8,421 nt of DNA from Oligoflexaceae bacterium (GCA_947474445.1 CANJJY010000188.1:1-8421); one strand, 5' to 3'. Numbered from the stretch's first letter, positions 1-6,268 are shown. Notes: generated from the sequence alone by a model not told the origin. Translations and numbers: made by a program.

Positions 1-525
1 GAGGGCATCCTTGGGCGAAGTTTCGCCTTCATCCTCGGTCTGTCCGGGGAGGAAGCGCGCGCTATTGCTCTCTTCACCATCACCGCGATCACGATCCTTG
101 GTGATACCGTGGGCGAGAAATTGGATGATATCAAAGCGCGTGATCTTCTCTTTTTCAAGATAAAAGACTGCGAAAGAATCTTTTTCGGAAAAGATGGCGA
201 CTAAAACGTTGGCACCTTGAATCTTCTCTTTGCCCGACGATTGCACGTGTTGGGCAGCGCGTTGAATGACGCGCTGAAAGCCGATGGTCGGCTGTGGCAA
301 TTGACCTTGGCGCAGAGCATTGTTTTCGATGTGTTCTTCGAAAAAAGTCTCGAGATCGCGACGCACGCTCTCAATCGTTCCGCCACAGGCTTCTATGGCT
401 TCACGCGCGGTTGAGTTATGGAGTAGAGCATAGAGAATATGCTCAACCGTTACATAAGGATGCCCGCGCCGCGTGGCTTCGGAGACGGCTAGGTTAAGAC
501 TGATTTCCAAATCAGGGCTTAGCAT
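1..525 (-). CDS. clpA: ATP-dependent Clp protease ATP-binding subunit ClpA, N-terminal part (cut by window edge)
   Basis: The 175 visible codons encode the ClpA N-domain. The protein opens MLSPDLEISLNLAVSEA and continues with the family signature TVEHILYALL (about residues 26-35), then a second repeat-like helical half around residues 82-140. An acidic, low-complexity linker (about 145-175) ends at the window edge. The AAA+ modules lie outside. In the family, ClpA is the hexameric unfoldase that feeds ClpP, and its N-domain docks ClpS. The ATG at 525 matches the usual start of ClpA. Its AGGAGG (541-546) is about 15 bases upstream, which is longer than ideal. The gene follows clpS by 61 bases on the same strand, so they are probably co-transcribed. 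Confidence 0.93.
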   Translation of the reverse strand, partial: MLSPDLEISLNLAVSEATRRGHPYVTVEHILYALLHNSTAREAIEACGGTIESVRRDLETFFEEHIENNALRQGQLPQPTIGFQRVIQRAAQHVQSSGKEKIQGANVLVAIFSEKDSFAVFYLEKEKITRFDIIQFLAHGITKDRDRGDGEESNSARFLPGQTEDEGETSPKDAL

Positions 526-586
526 ACTAATGACACTTTCCTCCTGGGGTCAGCTCTTCGGCTCCACCCCTTCCATCAACCCTGCT

Positions 587-907
587 TCAGGTTCGTTCAA
601 GAACACATTGCAGTGGATGTCCATTTTGTCGAGCGTCTTCTGTCACAAGGGTCACCTTAGTTTCGGCGATCTCATAGGGATATATACCACAGAGCCCTCG
701 GCCTTCGTTATGGACTTTTAACATGATATCTGTAGCTGCAACGTGATCTTTGTTGAAATACTTTTCAAGGATGCTGACGACGAACTCCATGGGCGTAAAA
801 TCATCATTGATCAAATACACTCCATAGAGCGGAGGTCGTTGAACTTTTACCTGATCCTTAACGACGACGCGGGTATCATGATCGGTATCACGGTCACGAC
901 CTGCCAT
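587..907 (-). CDS. clpS: ATP-dependent Clp protease adaptor ClpS
   Basis: With the ATG at 907 the product is 106 residues, normal for ClpS. The core reads PPLYGVYLINDDFTPMEFV (about 29-47), containing the NDDFTPMEFV motif that forms the substrate pocket. It is followed by the M-x-x-H-N-E-G-R-G-L-C-G-I-Y segment (LKVHNEGRGLCGIYPYE) and the closing HPLQCVLE. In the family, ClpS binds N-degron substrates and the ClpA N-domain, delivering bulky N-terminal residues to ClpAP. The neighbouring clpA supports the call. The start is uncertain. The ATG at 907 has only a weak GGGG upstream. The frame stays open to a GTG at 1099, with an ATG at 1069 that has AGGAGGT (1081-1087) 11 bases before it and would add 54 residues. 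The short form is preferred for family length and because the extension uses codons such as ATA, AGG and CGG. Confidence 0.9.
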   Translation of the reverse strand: MAGRDRDTDHDTRVVVKDQVKVQRPPLYGVYLINDDFTPMEFVVSILEKYFNKDHVAATDIMLKVHNEGRGLCGIYPYEIAETKVTLVTEDARQNGHPLQCVLERT

Positions 908-1305
908 ACGGATAGGAGCCCCATTCTTGGCTCCCAGGGATAACGCGATTTGGTCTTCACCCTGACTTTTGAGTCGCTGGAAGACTTTTTGTTCCCTCAT
1001 CTGCCCAGCGGTTTCTCGGCTCAGAACCCGTGCAGACCTCAGTATTGTCCGGTTTGCGTGAACACCCATTTCTGGTACCGACCTCCTGTTGAAGCACACT
1101 TCACTGTCATCTTACCTCAAGCAGGCTTTCTTCTAGAACACAGTAAGAGCAAACCTACCACTGTCAAGTCGGAGCCGGCCTCAAGGTATACGATTTTTTA
1201 GCAGATTCAGGATTATAGAACTAGGCCTGAAAGCTCCGGATGGGAGAGGTACTCTTGAAAGAAATAGAAATTTGGCGATGAGAAGCGGGTAAGGAGGTCA
1301 ATAAA
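908..1305. other. Leader and intergenic region between motB and clpS
   Basis: No convincing gene is seen here apart from a possible N-terminal extension of clpS (908-1069). The region holds the probable clpS promoter and an AGGAGGT on the minus strand at 1081-1087. A short direct repeat CACTGTCA occurs at 1102-1109 and 1159-1166. No GC-rich hairpin with a T-run follows motB on the minus strand, so its terminator was not located. Confidence 0.5.
1140..1167 (-). promoter_or_regulatory. Probable sigma70-type promoter of clpS-clpA
   Basis: On the minus strand a perfect -35 box TTGACA (1167-1162) is followed after 16 bases by TACTGT (1145-1140), a partial match to TATAAT. Transcription would begin near 1133. 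An imperfect operator-like pair ACAGT/ACTGT (1140-1144 and 1160-1164) overlaps both boxes. The -10 box is weak, so this is a prediction from sequence alone. Confidence 0.45.
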
Positions 1306-1980
1306 TTAATCGAGCCTTATGACGACTCGACGATTGGCGCGGCGCGCATCTTCGAGTTCTTTGCCTTTTTTGTCTTTTGTAGGTACTTTTGGCTGCGTTT
1401 CGGCGTAGGCGAGCACGCGCATTCTCTGCGTATTGATGCCGCGCTGGCTCAAGAGATTCAAAAGGGTAATGCCGCGTGCCGCACTGAGATCCCAGTTACT
1501 CTTAAAACCCGGCACATTTTTAAGCGGTACATCGTCAGTATGACCTTCAATGGTGATCTTATAGTGTTCAGGTGCTTCGCTCAGCACTCTGAGGACTTTG
1601 TCTGTGGTACCAACAAATTGAGAGCTCGCTTTGACGGATCCTGAGGCAAACAGCAGACGATCACTGAACTCCAGCATCAGCCCATCCACGTCAATGCGAA
1701 CGGAAGCGTCATCTTCGAGGTGCTGTTTAATGATGACCTTCTCGAGATCCTCGGCGACGGCCATCAAGCCTTGCGGAGCTTGATTCGTGGGCGCTTCCTG
1801 AATATTGGATACGACATTATCGAATTGCTTTTTGTCGGGCTTTGACATCGAAAGCATCAGCGCAAAAAAACTCATTAATATGAGAGTGAGATCGGCAAAG
1901 CTGAAAATCCAGAGACCTTCGTCTTTTTTGGTCTTCACGCGCGTTGGCGTAAAGCCTGAGCCACCCGATGAGTCTGACAT
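1306..1980 (-). CDS. motB: Flagellar motor protein MotB (peptidoglycan-anchored stator subunit)
   Basis: The 224-residue protein has a basic N-terminus, one transmembrane helix (about 24-45, IFSFADLTLILMSFFALML) and a C-terminal OmpA/MotB peptidoglycan-binding domain (about 100-224). Asp30 in the helix sits where the proton-binding aspartate of MotB lies. The OmpA-like domain shows GHTDD (146-150), SNWDLSAAR (161-169) and a closing NRRVVI. In the family, MotB pairs with MotA to make the ion-conducting stator and anchors it to the cell wall. At 224 residues it is shorter than the enteric protein (about 308), mostly in the linker and C-terminal tail. The ATG at 1980 follows the motA stop by 3 bases, and its AGAGGA ribosome-binding site lies inside the end of motA. 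Confidence 0.93.
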   Translation of the reverse strand: MSDSSGGSGFTPTRVKTKKDEGLWIFSFADLTLILMSFFALMLSMSKPDKKQFDNVVSNIQEAPTNQAPQGLMAVAEDLEKVIIKQHLEDDASVRIDVDGLMLEFSDRLLFASGSVKASSQFVGTTDKVLRVLSEAPEHYKITIEGHTDDVPLKNVPGFKSNWDLSAARGITLLNLLSQRGINTQRMRVLAYAETQPKVPTKDKKGKELEDARRANRRVVIRLD

Positions 1981-1983
1981 GGA

Positions 1984-2772
1984 CTAAGTCCTCTTTGGCG
2001 TTTCCTGCTGATTTTGGCCGGCCGCTTTTTTGTTGCCCTGAGAGTAAGTATTCATAATGTCCCGCATGTGTATGCTCGACTTTTTGCCTTTCAGCGTAAT
2101 CACACCTTCGAGCACCATCAGATCGATCTGCAGACTCTTTTCGCCTTCGAGCGAGATCTTCTCAGAAAACGGGCCGTAGAGCAGCGTTCCGAGGAGCAGA
2201 CCGTAAAGAGTTCCGATCATAGCCAGAGCCATACCGCCACCGATCTGATCCGGATTTTTGAGGTTTGCCATCATCGATATCAGACCGAGTAGCGTCCCGA
2301 TCATGCCGACCCCGGGACAGAGCTTGGCAATATTCTCAAACAGGTTGGCAGCGAGGGACATCCGCATCTGCTGAGCGTTTATTTTGTTTTGAATATTGTG
2401 CCGAATTTCTTCCGGAGTAAAATCGTTGAGGATGAGGGAGAGACCTTCGCGCATGAGCGGGTACTTCACTTTGTTTCTCACCTTCATCAAGGACCCGATC
2501 CCCTCGGCTCGCACCATGGCAGAGGAAACCGTCAGAACTTCGATCACTTCCTTCTCATGCCGCCCTTGGGTTTTAAAAAGGGACTTGAGCAAAATTGAAG
2601 CGCCTATGTAAAAATCGCTTAAAGTATGGGAAAGGAGCATAACGCTGGGCGGCATGGTCAAGAGGAGAACCAGCGCGGTTTTATCGTAATAGCCATTGAA
2701 ACCCGTCGTGTGATGGGTCAGAACAAAGTAGAGACTCCAAGCTATACCTGCTATGCCGACTATAAGTGACAA
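1984..2772 (-). CDS. motA: Flagellar motor stator protein MotA
   Basis: The 262-residue protein has four predicted membrane segments at about 1-19, 32-52, 152-170 and 180-201, with a large cytoplasmic loop between the second and third. The third segment begins LCPGVGMIGTLLGLI, with Pro153 where MotA/TolQ/ExbB proteins carry a conserved proline. The fourth ends at Pro201. The loop contains the charged VRAEG (87-91), the kind of motif expected to face the rotor. MotA forms the ring of the stator around MotB. The start is TTG at 2772, where the first membrane helix must begin. It is preceded by GAGG (2781-2784) at 8 bases, and no better start exists in frame. The gene runs directly into motB. 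Confidence 0.93.
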   Translation of the reverse strand: MSLIVGIAGIAWSLYFVLTHHTTGFNGYYDKTALVLLLTMPPSVMLLSHTLSDFYIGASILLKSLFKTQGRHEKEVIEVLTVSSAMVRAEGIGSLMKVRNKVKYPLMREGLSLILNDFTPEEIRHNIQNKINAQQMRMSLAANLFENIAKLCPGVGMIGTLLGLISMMANLKNPDQIGGGMALAMIGTLYGLLLGTLLYGPFSEKISLEGEKSLQIDLMVLEGVITLKGKKSSIHMRDIMNTYSQGNKKAAGQNQQETPKRT

Positions 2773-3073
2773 GTTTGATCCCTCGATCTCAGGCTAAGAC
2801 ACGTGCGATCCCTAGTTTCGGGCTTACTTCCAGCCTAGCGCCTCCGCTGCAAAGCGTCAGTGAGCAGGCATTGCCCAGAGGTGCACGGAAAAAAACCAAG
2901 CCACAGTAACTTAAGCGGTAAAAATCCTTTGGATTTATCTCAATACCTACATTGACCGACCCTCCTTTCGATGCTAAAAGAAAAAACATGGTTAAATAGT
3001 TGAGAATCTGCTTAGGACCAGTGACGTCGTTTCTTTACCGCAAGGGCAAGGCAACGAGGAGCGAGCACCGAAG

Positions 3074-3089
3074 TTTACCTAGGAGTAAA
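3074..3089. repeat. Inverted repeat TTTAC-N6-GTAAA
   Basis: The two 5-base arms are perfect complements separated by CTAGGA. This is the first complete member of the array. Confidence 0.6.
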
Positions 3090-3105
3090 TCAGGGCTGTG
3101 GCCTC

Positions 3106-3126
3106 TTTACCTGCAGCAGGTGTAAA
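3106..3126. repeat. Inverted repeat TTTAC-N11-GTAAA with nested ACCTGC/GCAGGT hairpin
   Basis: The outer arms are TTTAC and GTAAA. Inside and overlapping them, ACCTGC (3109-3114) and GCAGGT (3116-3121) form a perfect 6-bp stem around a single A. It differs from its neighbours in the longer gap, so it may be two half sites rather than one operator. Confidence 0.5.
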
Positions 3127-3178
3127 TAAGCGCAGACTGGTGGAAGCAAAAAGAGGACGGACAAGAGTGGAGCCTGTG

Positions 3179-3193
3179 TTTACTTGTAGTAAA
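3179..3193. repeat. Inverted repeat TTTACT-N3-AGTAAA
   Basis: The arms TTTACT and AGTAAA are perfect 6-base complements around TGT. This is the most regular member of the array. Confidence 0.6.
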
Positions 3194-3236
3194 TGAGGAT
3201 TGTTTCAGTTCGCCCAAGTCTCGATTCTTTACTAGG

Positions 3237-3272
3237 TAGCAGACACTGAGTTTTGAGTTTTGACGTCTGCTA
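3237..3272. promoter_or_regulatory. 8-bp inverted repeat TAGCAGAC / GTCTGCTA upstream of the regulator gene
   Basis: TAGCAGAC (3237-3244) and its exact complement GTCTGCTA (3265-3272) are separated by 20 bases that contain a tandem GAGTTTT repeat (3248-3261). The right arm ends 12 bases before the GGAGGT ribosome-binding site. The arrangement could be an autoregulatory operator or a stem in the 5' leader of the mRNA. Confidence 0.45.
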
Positions 3273-3296
3273 TGCTGCACCCCTGGAGGTTGGCGG

Positions 3297-4211
3297 ATGA
3301 TGAAGAAAGAGACAGCTGTTAAATACCCTCACTCGGCTAATCTTTTTCAGTTTTGCCGCAGAGTCCTCGATCACAAATTCGGCGGCATCCGCGTTATAGA
3401 CCAAGATGTCGGACAGATCCTCGGTTTCGATCCAGCCGATTGCAGCCACTGGAAAAAAGGCAAGAAGAATATCCGCTCCATTCAGGCGATGAAGTCGATC
3501 GCCAAGCATCTCGGCGTCGACGAAAGGCTGATTGTCGATGTCGCCTCGGGCGAGATGTCCGAATGGGAAGCATTTTTCGAGTATACCGGTTACGGGGAAT
3601 TCTCGCCCGACCCGAAGATCCTCGAAGCTGCAAAGAAGGAATTCTATCGGCGGCATGCAGCGCATTGGACGCGGGAAAAAGAGCTCGAATTCAAGCGTCA
3701 GTTTGAAATCAATGAAGTGGAGATCAACCGCGTCGTCCGCTCGATCCACGAGACAATTTCCTTCAGCGAAGCCCCACTCTATCTCCCTGAAGTCGTCGCT
3801 TCTTACGGCGACATCACGATGCGCGCGGTGGAAGTTGAGCCCGATCAGCAGGATAATCCGATCACCGTATCCCACGAAGGTGGCAAGGTCTCTATCTCTT
3901 ACCCGCTCGATGTTAAGATGCGACCATTCGTTCGCTATCGCATCGCGCGCGCCATGGCACCTTACTTTCTCAACAAAGAAGCCATTTCCGTCACGCAGGA
4001 TGCGGGCGAACATGCCAATTATATCAGTGAGATTCAGTCCAATCTCTTCGCCGCCAAATTATTGACACCCTCTTATCTCGTCCGCAAGGAACTGGCAAAT
4101 CTCGATCCGGCCAAAGATATCGTCGCCCAGCTCGCTGACGTGTTTTGGATGTCCAAAACTTTTATGAATGGTCGAATTAAGGAAATTCTGGAAAAGAATT
4201 CTGACGTTTAA
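3297..4211 (+). CDS. HTH (XRE-like) regulator with a degenerate ImmA/IrrE-like domain
   Basis: The protein is 304 residues. An N-terminal helix-turn-helix of XRE type covers about 15-88: DQDVGQILGF, then SHWKKGKKNI and the long helix with LGVDERLIVDVASGE. A charged helical linker spans about 105-150. The C-terminal part (about 158-300) follows the ImmA/IrrE (DUF955) layout: LYLPEVVASYG, a strand pair with SISYP, the helix RYRIARAMAPYFL (213-225), then EIQSNLFAAKLLTP (245-258) and a final helical region resembling an ELAxxFxMSxxxxxxRI segment. In active members the helix carries HExxH and the FAAxLLMP segment a metal-binding Glu. Here the HExxH slot reads RAMAP (218-222) and the Glu position appears to be Gln247, so peptidase activity is unlikely. 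It probably acts as a DNA-binding sensor. ATG 3297 or 3300 both fit GGAGGT (3285-3290). Confidence 0.78.
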   Translation: MMKKETAVKYPHSANLFQFCRRVLDHKFGGIRVIDQDVGQILGFDPADCSHWKKGKKNIRSIQAMKSIAKHLGVDERLIVDVASGEMSEWEAFFEYTGYGEFSPDPKILEAAKKEFYRRHAAHWTREKELEFKRQFEINEVEINRVVRSIHETISFSEAPLYLPEVVASYGDITMRAVEVEPDQQDNPITVSHEGGKVSISYPLDVKMRPFVRYRIARAMAPYFLNKEAISVTQDAGEHANYISEIQSNLFAAKLLTPSYLVRKELANLDPAKDIVAQLADVFWMSKTFMNGRIKEILEKNSDV

Positions 4212-4343
4212 TCCTCGCCTGTCCGCCCCCCTCTTCTGCAGTTTCTCAACAAATAAGATAGAATATAAACCAAGTGCTCTGTCGCTTAAGGGCGATTTTC
4301 GAAATCGCGACGCCCCCCTCGCGTTCGCCATGGGAGACAAAAA
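4212..4343. promoter_or_regulatory. Short intergenic region before the haem-protein gene, with a palindrome
   Basis: A perfect stem GCGATTT / AAATCGC (4292-4298 and 4302-4308) around TCG lies 36 bases before the downstream start codon. No T-run follows on either strand, so it is not a standard terminator. An AT-rich TATAAA (4264-4269) could be a -10 box, but its -35 is poor. The palindrome may be an operator or a leader hairpin. Confidence 0.35.
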
Positions 4344-5483
4344 ATGTTCGGACGGATCGCCTTAGTCTGCCTCTTCGGTTTGGCCTGGAATCCATTGGCC
4401 TCGGCCCAAAAGCAACGCAAGGCCAAACCCGCGCCGGCACCAGCCATCAATGAAAATCTCCGCCTCGCGGCTGATCATATTGCATTCCTCGTGCAAAGCA
4501 CGGCGGCCTTCGAAGCGCCTTCCGCCGATCAAAAGACCAAGGTCATGACTTCACTTCAGGCCCTGGAATCCTTGTCACACGCGGCAAAAACATCGAGTGC
4601 CGTAAAGAGTGCCGTCGATCCCATCATGCGTTACGTCTCGCTCGATATGCCGCAAAAATTCCAGCAGATTCAATCCGTCTATCGGCGCGGTAACTACCCC
4701 CACGCGCGCTACATTCTCAAACAAACAGTTCACTATTGCGTGTCATGCCATGCGGTGAATTCGCCTAAAAATCCTGGTTTGTTCCCTTTCCCAGCTCCTG
4801 CACCGGGCTCGAGCGAACTGGCTCGCGCCGAATATTTCGGAGGCGTCCGCAAATTCAAGGAAGCGATGCTCGCGTACGAACATGCTTTGATCGATCGCAA
4901 CTTTCGCACGGGTCGACCTGAACAGTGGTACAACGCTCTCGAAAACCTCCTCGCCATCACCATCCGTATGCGTAATGATGCGCACGTGACTCTCGAGATG
5001 ACCTCACGCCTCCTCGAAGACGGCGGGCTTTCCGTTCCCCAGCGCGATCTCCTCGTCACCTGGCGTAATTCGGCAAAGAATTGGACGCGTGAAAAATTAC
5101 GCCATCACTATGCGGGAGGGGCTGCGATCTCTAAGGCTCAGCTTCTCATCGAACAAGGCAATGCCCTCTCTGCCAAAGGCAGGAGCTATGGTTACGTGGA
5201 ATATCTGAGAGCGATGAATATGTTCAACGACTTGGCGATCAGCGGTGAAACCGAAATGCTGAAGTCAGCCGGTTTCCGCTTAGCGGGCGAAGTGAGCGAG
5301 AAGCTGCAATATGTGACAGCCTGGATGTATCCCGAGGCTTATTATGAAGCCTGCATTCGTGCGCTGCCGCATTCTACTGAATCGCAGCGTTGCTGGGACA
5401 ATTTCCAGACCTATCGTTCCCACGGCTTTTATACCCTCTGGGATCAAGGTACCTTTGATGCGCTTCGCGAAGAGGCTCGTTAG
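4344..5483 (+). CDS. Exported monohaem c-type cytochrome-like protein with helix-rich C-terminal region
   Basis: The 379-residue protein begins with a Sec signal peptide (hydrophobic 5-16, likely cleavage after ASA at 19-21). A linker of K, P and A follows, then a helical domain (about 35-130). The single haem-attachment motif YCVSCH (131-136) has Cys132, Cys135 and His136. The following 240 residues look all-helical with TPR-like spacing (for example AEYFGGVRKFKEAMLAYEHAL). Two late cysteines lie in the segment EACIRALPHSTESQRCW. One covalent haem and a periplasmic location are inferred; the partner and redox role are unknown. The sixth haem ligand cannot be assigned. ATG 4344 follows GGGAG (4332-4336) by 7 bases. 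The gene lies 132 bases after the HTH regulator on the same strand and may share its control. Confidence 0.75.
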   Translation: MFGRIALVCLFGLAWNPLASAQKQRKAKPAPAPAINENLRLAADHIAFLVQSTAAFEAPSADQKTKVMTSLQALESLSHAAKTSSAVKSAVDPIMRYVSLDMPQKFQQIQSVYRRGNYPHARYILKQTVHYCVSCHAVNSPKNPGLFPFPAPAPGSSELARAEYFGGVRKFKEAMLAYEHALIDRNFRTGRPEQWYNALENLLAITIRMRNDAHVTLEMTSRLLEDGGLSVPQRDLLVTWRNSAKNWTREKLRHHYAGGAAISKAQLLIEQGNALSAKGRSYGYVEYLRAMNMFNDLAISGETEMLKSAGFRLAGEVSEKLQYVTAWMYPEAYYEACIRALPHSTESQRCWDNFQTYRSHGFYTLWDQGTFDALREEAR

Positions 5484-5498
5484 AGCGACCAAACTGTG

Positions 5499-5515
5499 CC
5501 TAACGCTAGGTTTTT
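5499..5515 (+). terminator. Weak terminator-like hairpin after the haem-protein gene
   Basis: CCTA-ACGC-TAGG followed by five Ts lies just past the stop codon on the plus strand and overlaps the end of the convergent HEPN gene. A 4-bp stem is short, so termination efficiency is doubtful. Confidence 0.25.
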
Positions 5516-5913
5516 CCGGGAATGGAAGTAAATTTCGAGTCGATCCAATCAAGAACCGTCTTAGCTTGAACGACAGCCTTTTTATATTCTTCTTCTGACA
5601 CGGCCTTACCCCAACCCGGATAGCGAGTGGCAACGGCATAGTCTGTTAGTTCACTCGCATTTCTTACGGCCTCGGGCACATCGTCGATGAAACCCTCTAA
5701 TTCTGCGATCAACTCTCCGATGTCATGAGTATAGGGAAATTTCTTCCCATACACGATAAAAAGAGCCTTCAAGGCTTTTTCGCTAGCCTGTTGTGTATCG
5801 AAACACATGTCCTCCCAGTAAATACCCTCGGTCTTTGGAAGCAAGGCCCGCTTGTAGTTGCTTTTTGCTCTTCTTAGCCATTCTTTGGCTGTCTCAAGCT
5901 GTCTTGGCGACAT
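5506..5913 (-). CDS. HEPN domain protein (partner of a minimal nucleotidyltransferase)
   Basis: The 135-residue all-helical protein matches the HEPN family: LETAKEWLRRAKSNYKRAL at the start, the signature FDTQQASEKALKALFI (38-53), THDIGELI (62-69), and YAVATRYPGW (92-101) near the end. In characterised HEPN/MNT pairs such as HepT/MntA, the HEPN partner is an RNase toxin with an Rx4-6H motif. No such motif is visible here, as in many members of this TRYPG-type subgroup. Catalysis is therefore uncertain, and the protein may instead bind the nucleotidyltransferase or a nucleotide. The ATG at 5913 lies inside the end of the upstream gene (20-base overlap, different frame), which suggests translational coupling. 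It is convergent with the haem-protein gene, with 22 bases between their ends. Confidence 0.85.
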   Translation of the reverse strand: MSPRQLETAKEWLRRAKSNYKRALLPKTEGIYWEDMCFDTQQASEKALKALFIVYGKKFPYTHDIGELIAELEGFIDDVPEAVRNASELTDYAVATRYPGWGKAVSEEEYKKAVVQAKTVLDWIDSKFTSIPGKT

Positions 5914-6214
5914 AAATTTCTTTCCCTTCCCGTTGAGCTACGCCTACTACAGACCAAAAAGATTCCCGCTGCATTTCATACTCGCCTTCCGTCACCACCA
6001 CGAGATCGATACTGATTCCATTACGGTCAATCTTGCGATAGAGATTTCTGGCGATTTCACGCGGGTCGGCTTCGTCACGGATGACAATGAGAAAGTCCAA
6101 ATCATTCGCTCGCGGTTTTCCGTTGACGGAGGAGCCAAAGACCAAAACTTTTATGGGACTCACTTCAGCAACGATCTGCTGCAGAATTTTCAAACATTTA
6201 CCTTGATGCAGCAC
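5894..6214 (-). CDS. Minimal nucleotidyltransferase (MNT) domain protein
   Basis: From the GTG at 6214 the product is 106 residues. It carries the polymerase-beta-type motif FGSSVNGKPRANDLDFLIV, a GS-x9-D-x-D signature with Gly27, Ser28, Asp38 and Asp40. A third acidic residue, Asp70, lies in the SIDLVVV strand. The metal-binding triad is therefore complete. In the best-studied systems such a protein is the antitoxin and transfers AMP to its HEPN partner. The GTG start is chosen because AAGGGAG (6221-6227) lies 6 bases upstream and the length then fits the family. The frame stays open to a GTG at 6424, with an ATG at 6328, but those starts lack ribosome-binding sites and the extension covers an inverted repeat that looks like an operator. 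Confidence 0.85.
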   Translation of the reverse strand: MLHQGKCLKILQQIVAEVSPIKVLVFGSSVNGKPRANDLDFLIVIRDEADPREIARNLYRKIDRNGISIDLVVVTEGEYEMQRESFWSVVGVAQREGKEIYVAKTA

Positions 6215-6268
6215 GCTTAACTCCCTTCGCAGTGAAGTTAATGACGGAGTTTCTTTGTTTGAGTGATA

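Larger units (their letters stand above)
3034..3238. promoter_or_regulatory. Array of TTTAC/GTAAA operator-like half sites
   Basis: TTTAC occurs at 3034, 3074, 3106, 3179 and 3228, and its complement GTAAA at 3085, 3122 and 3189. Together they make three inverted repeats with gaps of 6, 11 and 5 bases. A further GTAAA lies at 2918. A given 5-mer is expected about 0.2 times per strand in 200 bases, so the clustering is far above chance. Gapped inverted repeats in a divergent promoter region are typical transcription-factor operators. The HTH regulator encoded just downstream is the obvious candidate ligand, but that is inference. Confidence 0.5.
2773..3296. other. Divergent intergenic region between motA and the HTH regulator
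   Basis: This 524-base stretch separates two divergently transcribed genes. It holds an array of TTTAC/GTAAA half sites, an 8-bp inverted repeat (TAGCAGAC, 20-base spacer) beside the regulator's ribosome-binding site, and a small AT-rich hairpin AAATCC-TTT-GGATTT (2922-2936). A 66-codon open frame on the minus strand (2789-2989) ends 16 bases before motA. It has no ribosome-binding site at its start and no recognisable motif, so it is not called as a gene. Both motA and the regulator gene must have their promoters here, but no convincing -35/-10 pair could be picked for either. Confidence 0.6.

Noticed and set aside
1291..1300. AAGGAGGTCA on the plus strand, a near-perfect ribosome-binding sequence
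   Set aside because: The nearest ATG is about 20 bases away and opens only a frame antisense to motB.
2922..2936. Hairpin AAATCC-TTT-GGATTT with adjacent T-run on the minus strand as a terminator
   Set aside because: The stem is short and AT-rich, and no gene ends upstream of it in the leftward direction within the window.
2789..2989. 66-codon open frame on the minus strand ending 16 bases before motA
   Set aside because: Its ATG has no ribosome-binding site, an AGGAGG inside it is followed only by ATG-TAG, and the product has no recognisable motif or family feature.
3270..4013. Long 247-codon frame antisense to the HTH regulator
   Set aside because: It is a shadow of the regulator gene, whose HTH and ImmA-like motifs and good ribosome-binding site define the real frame.
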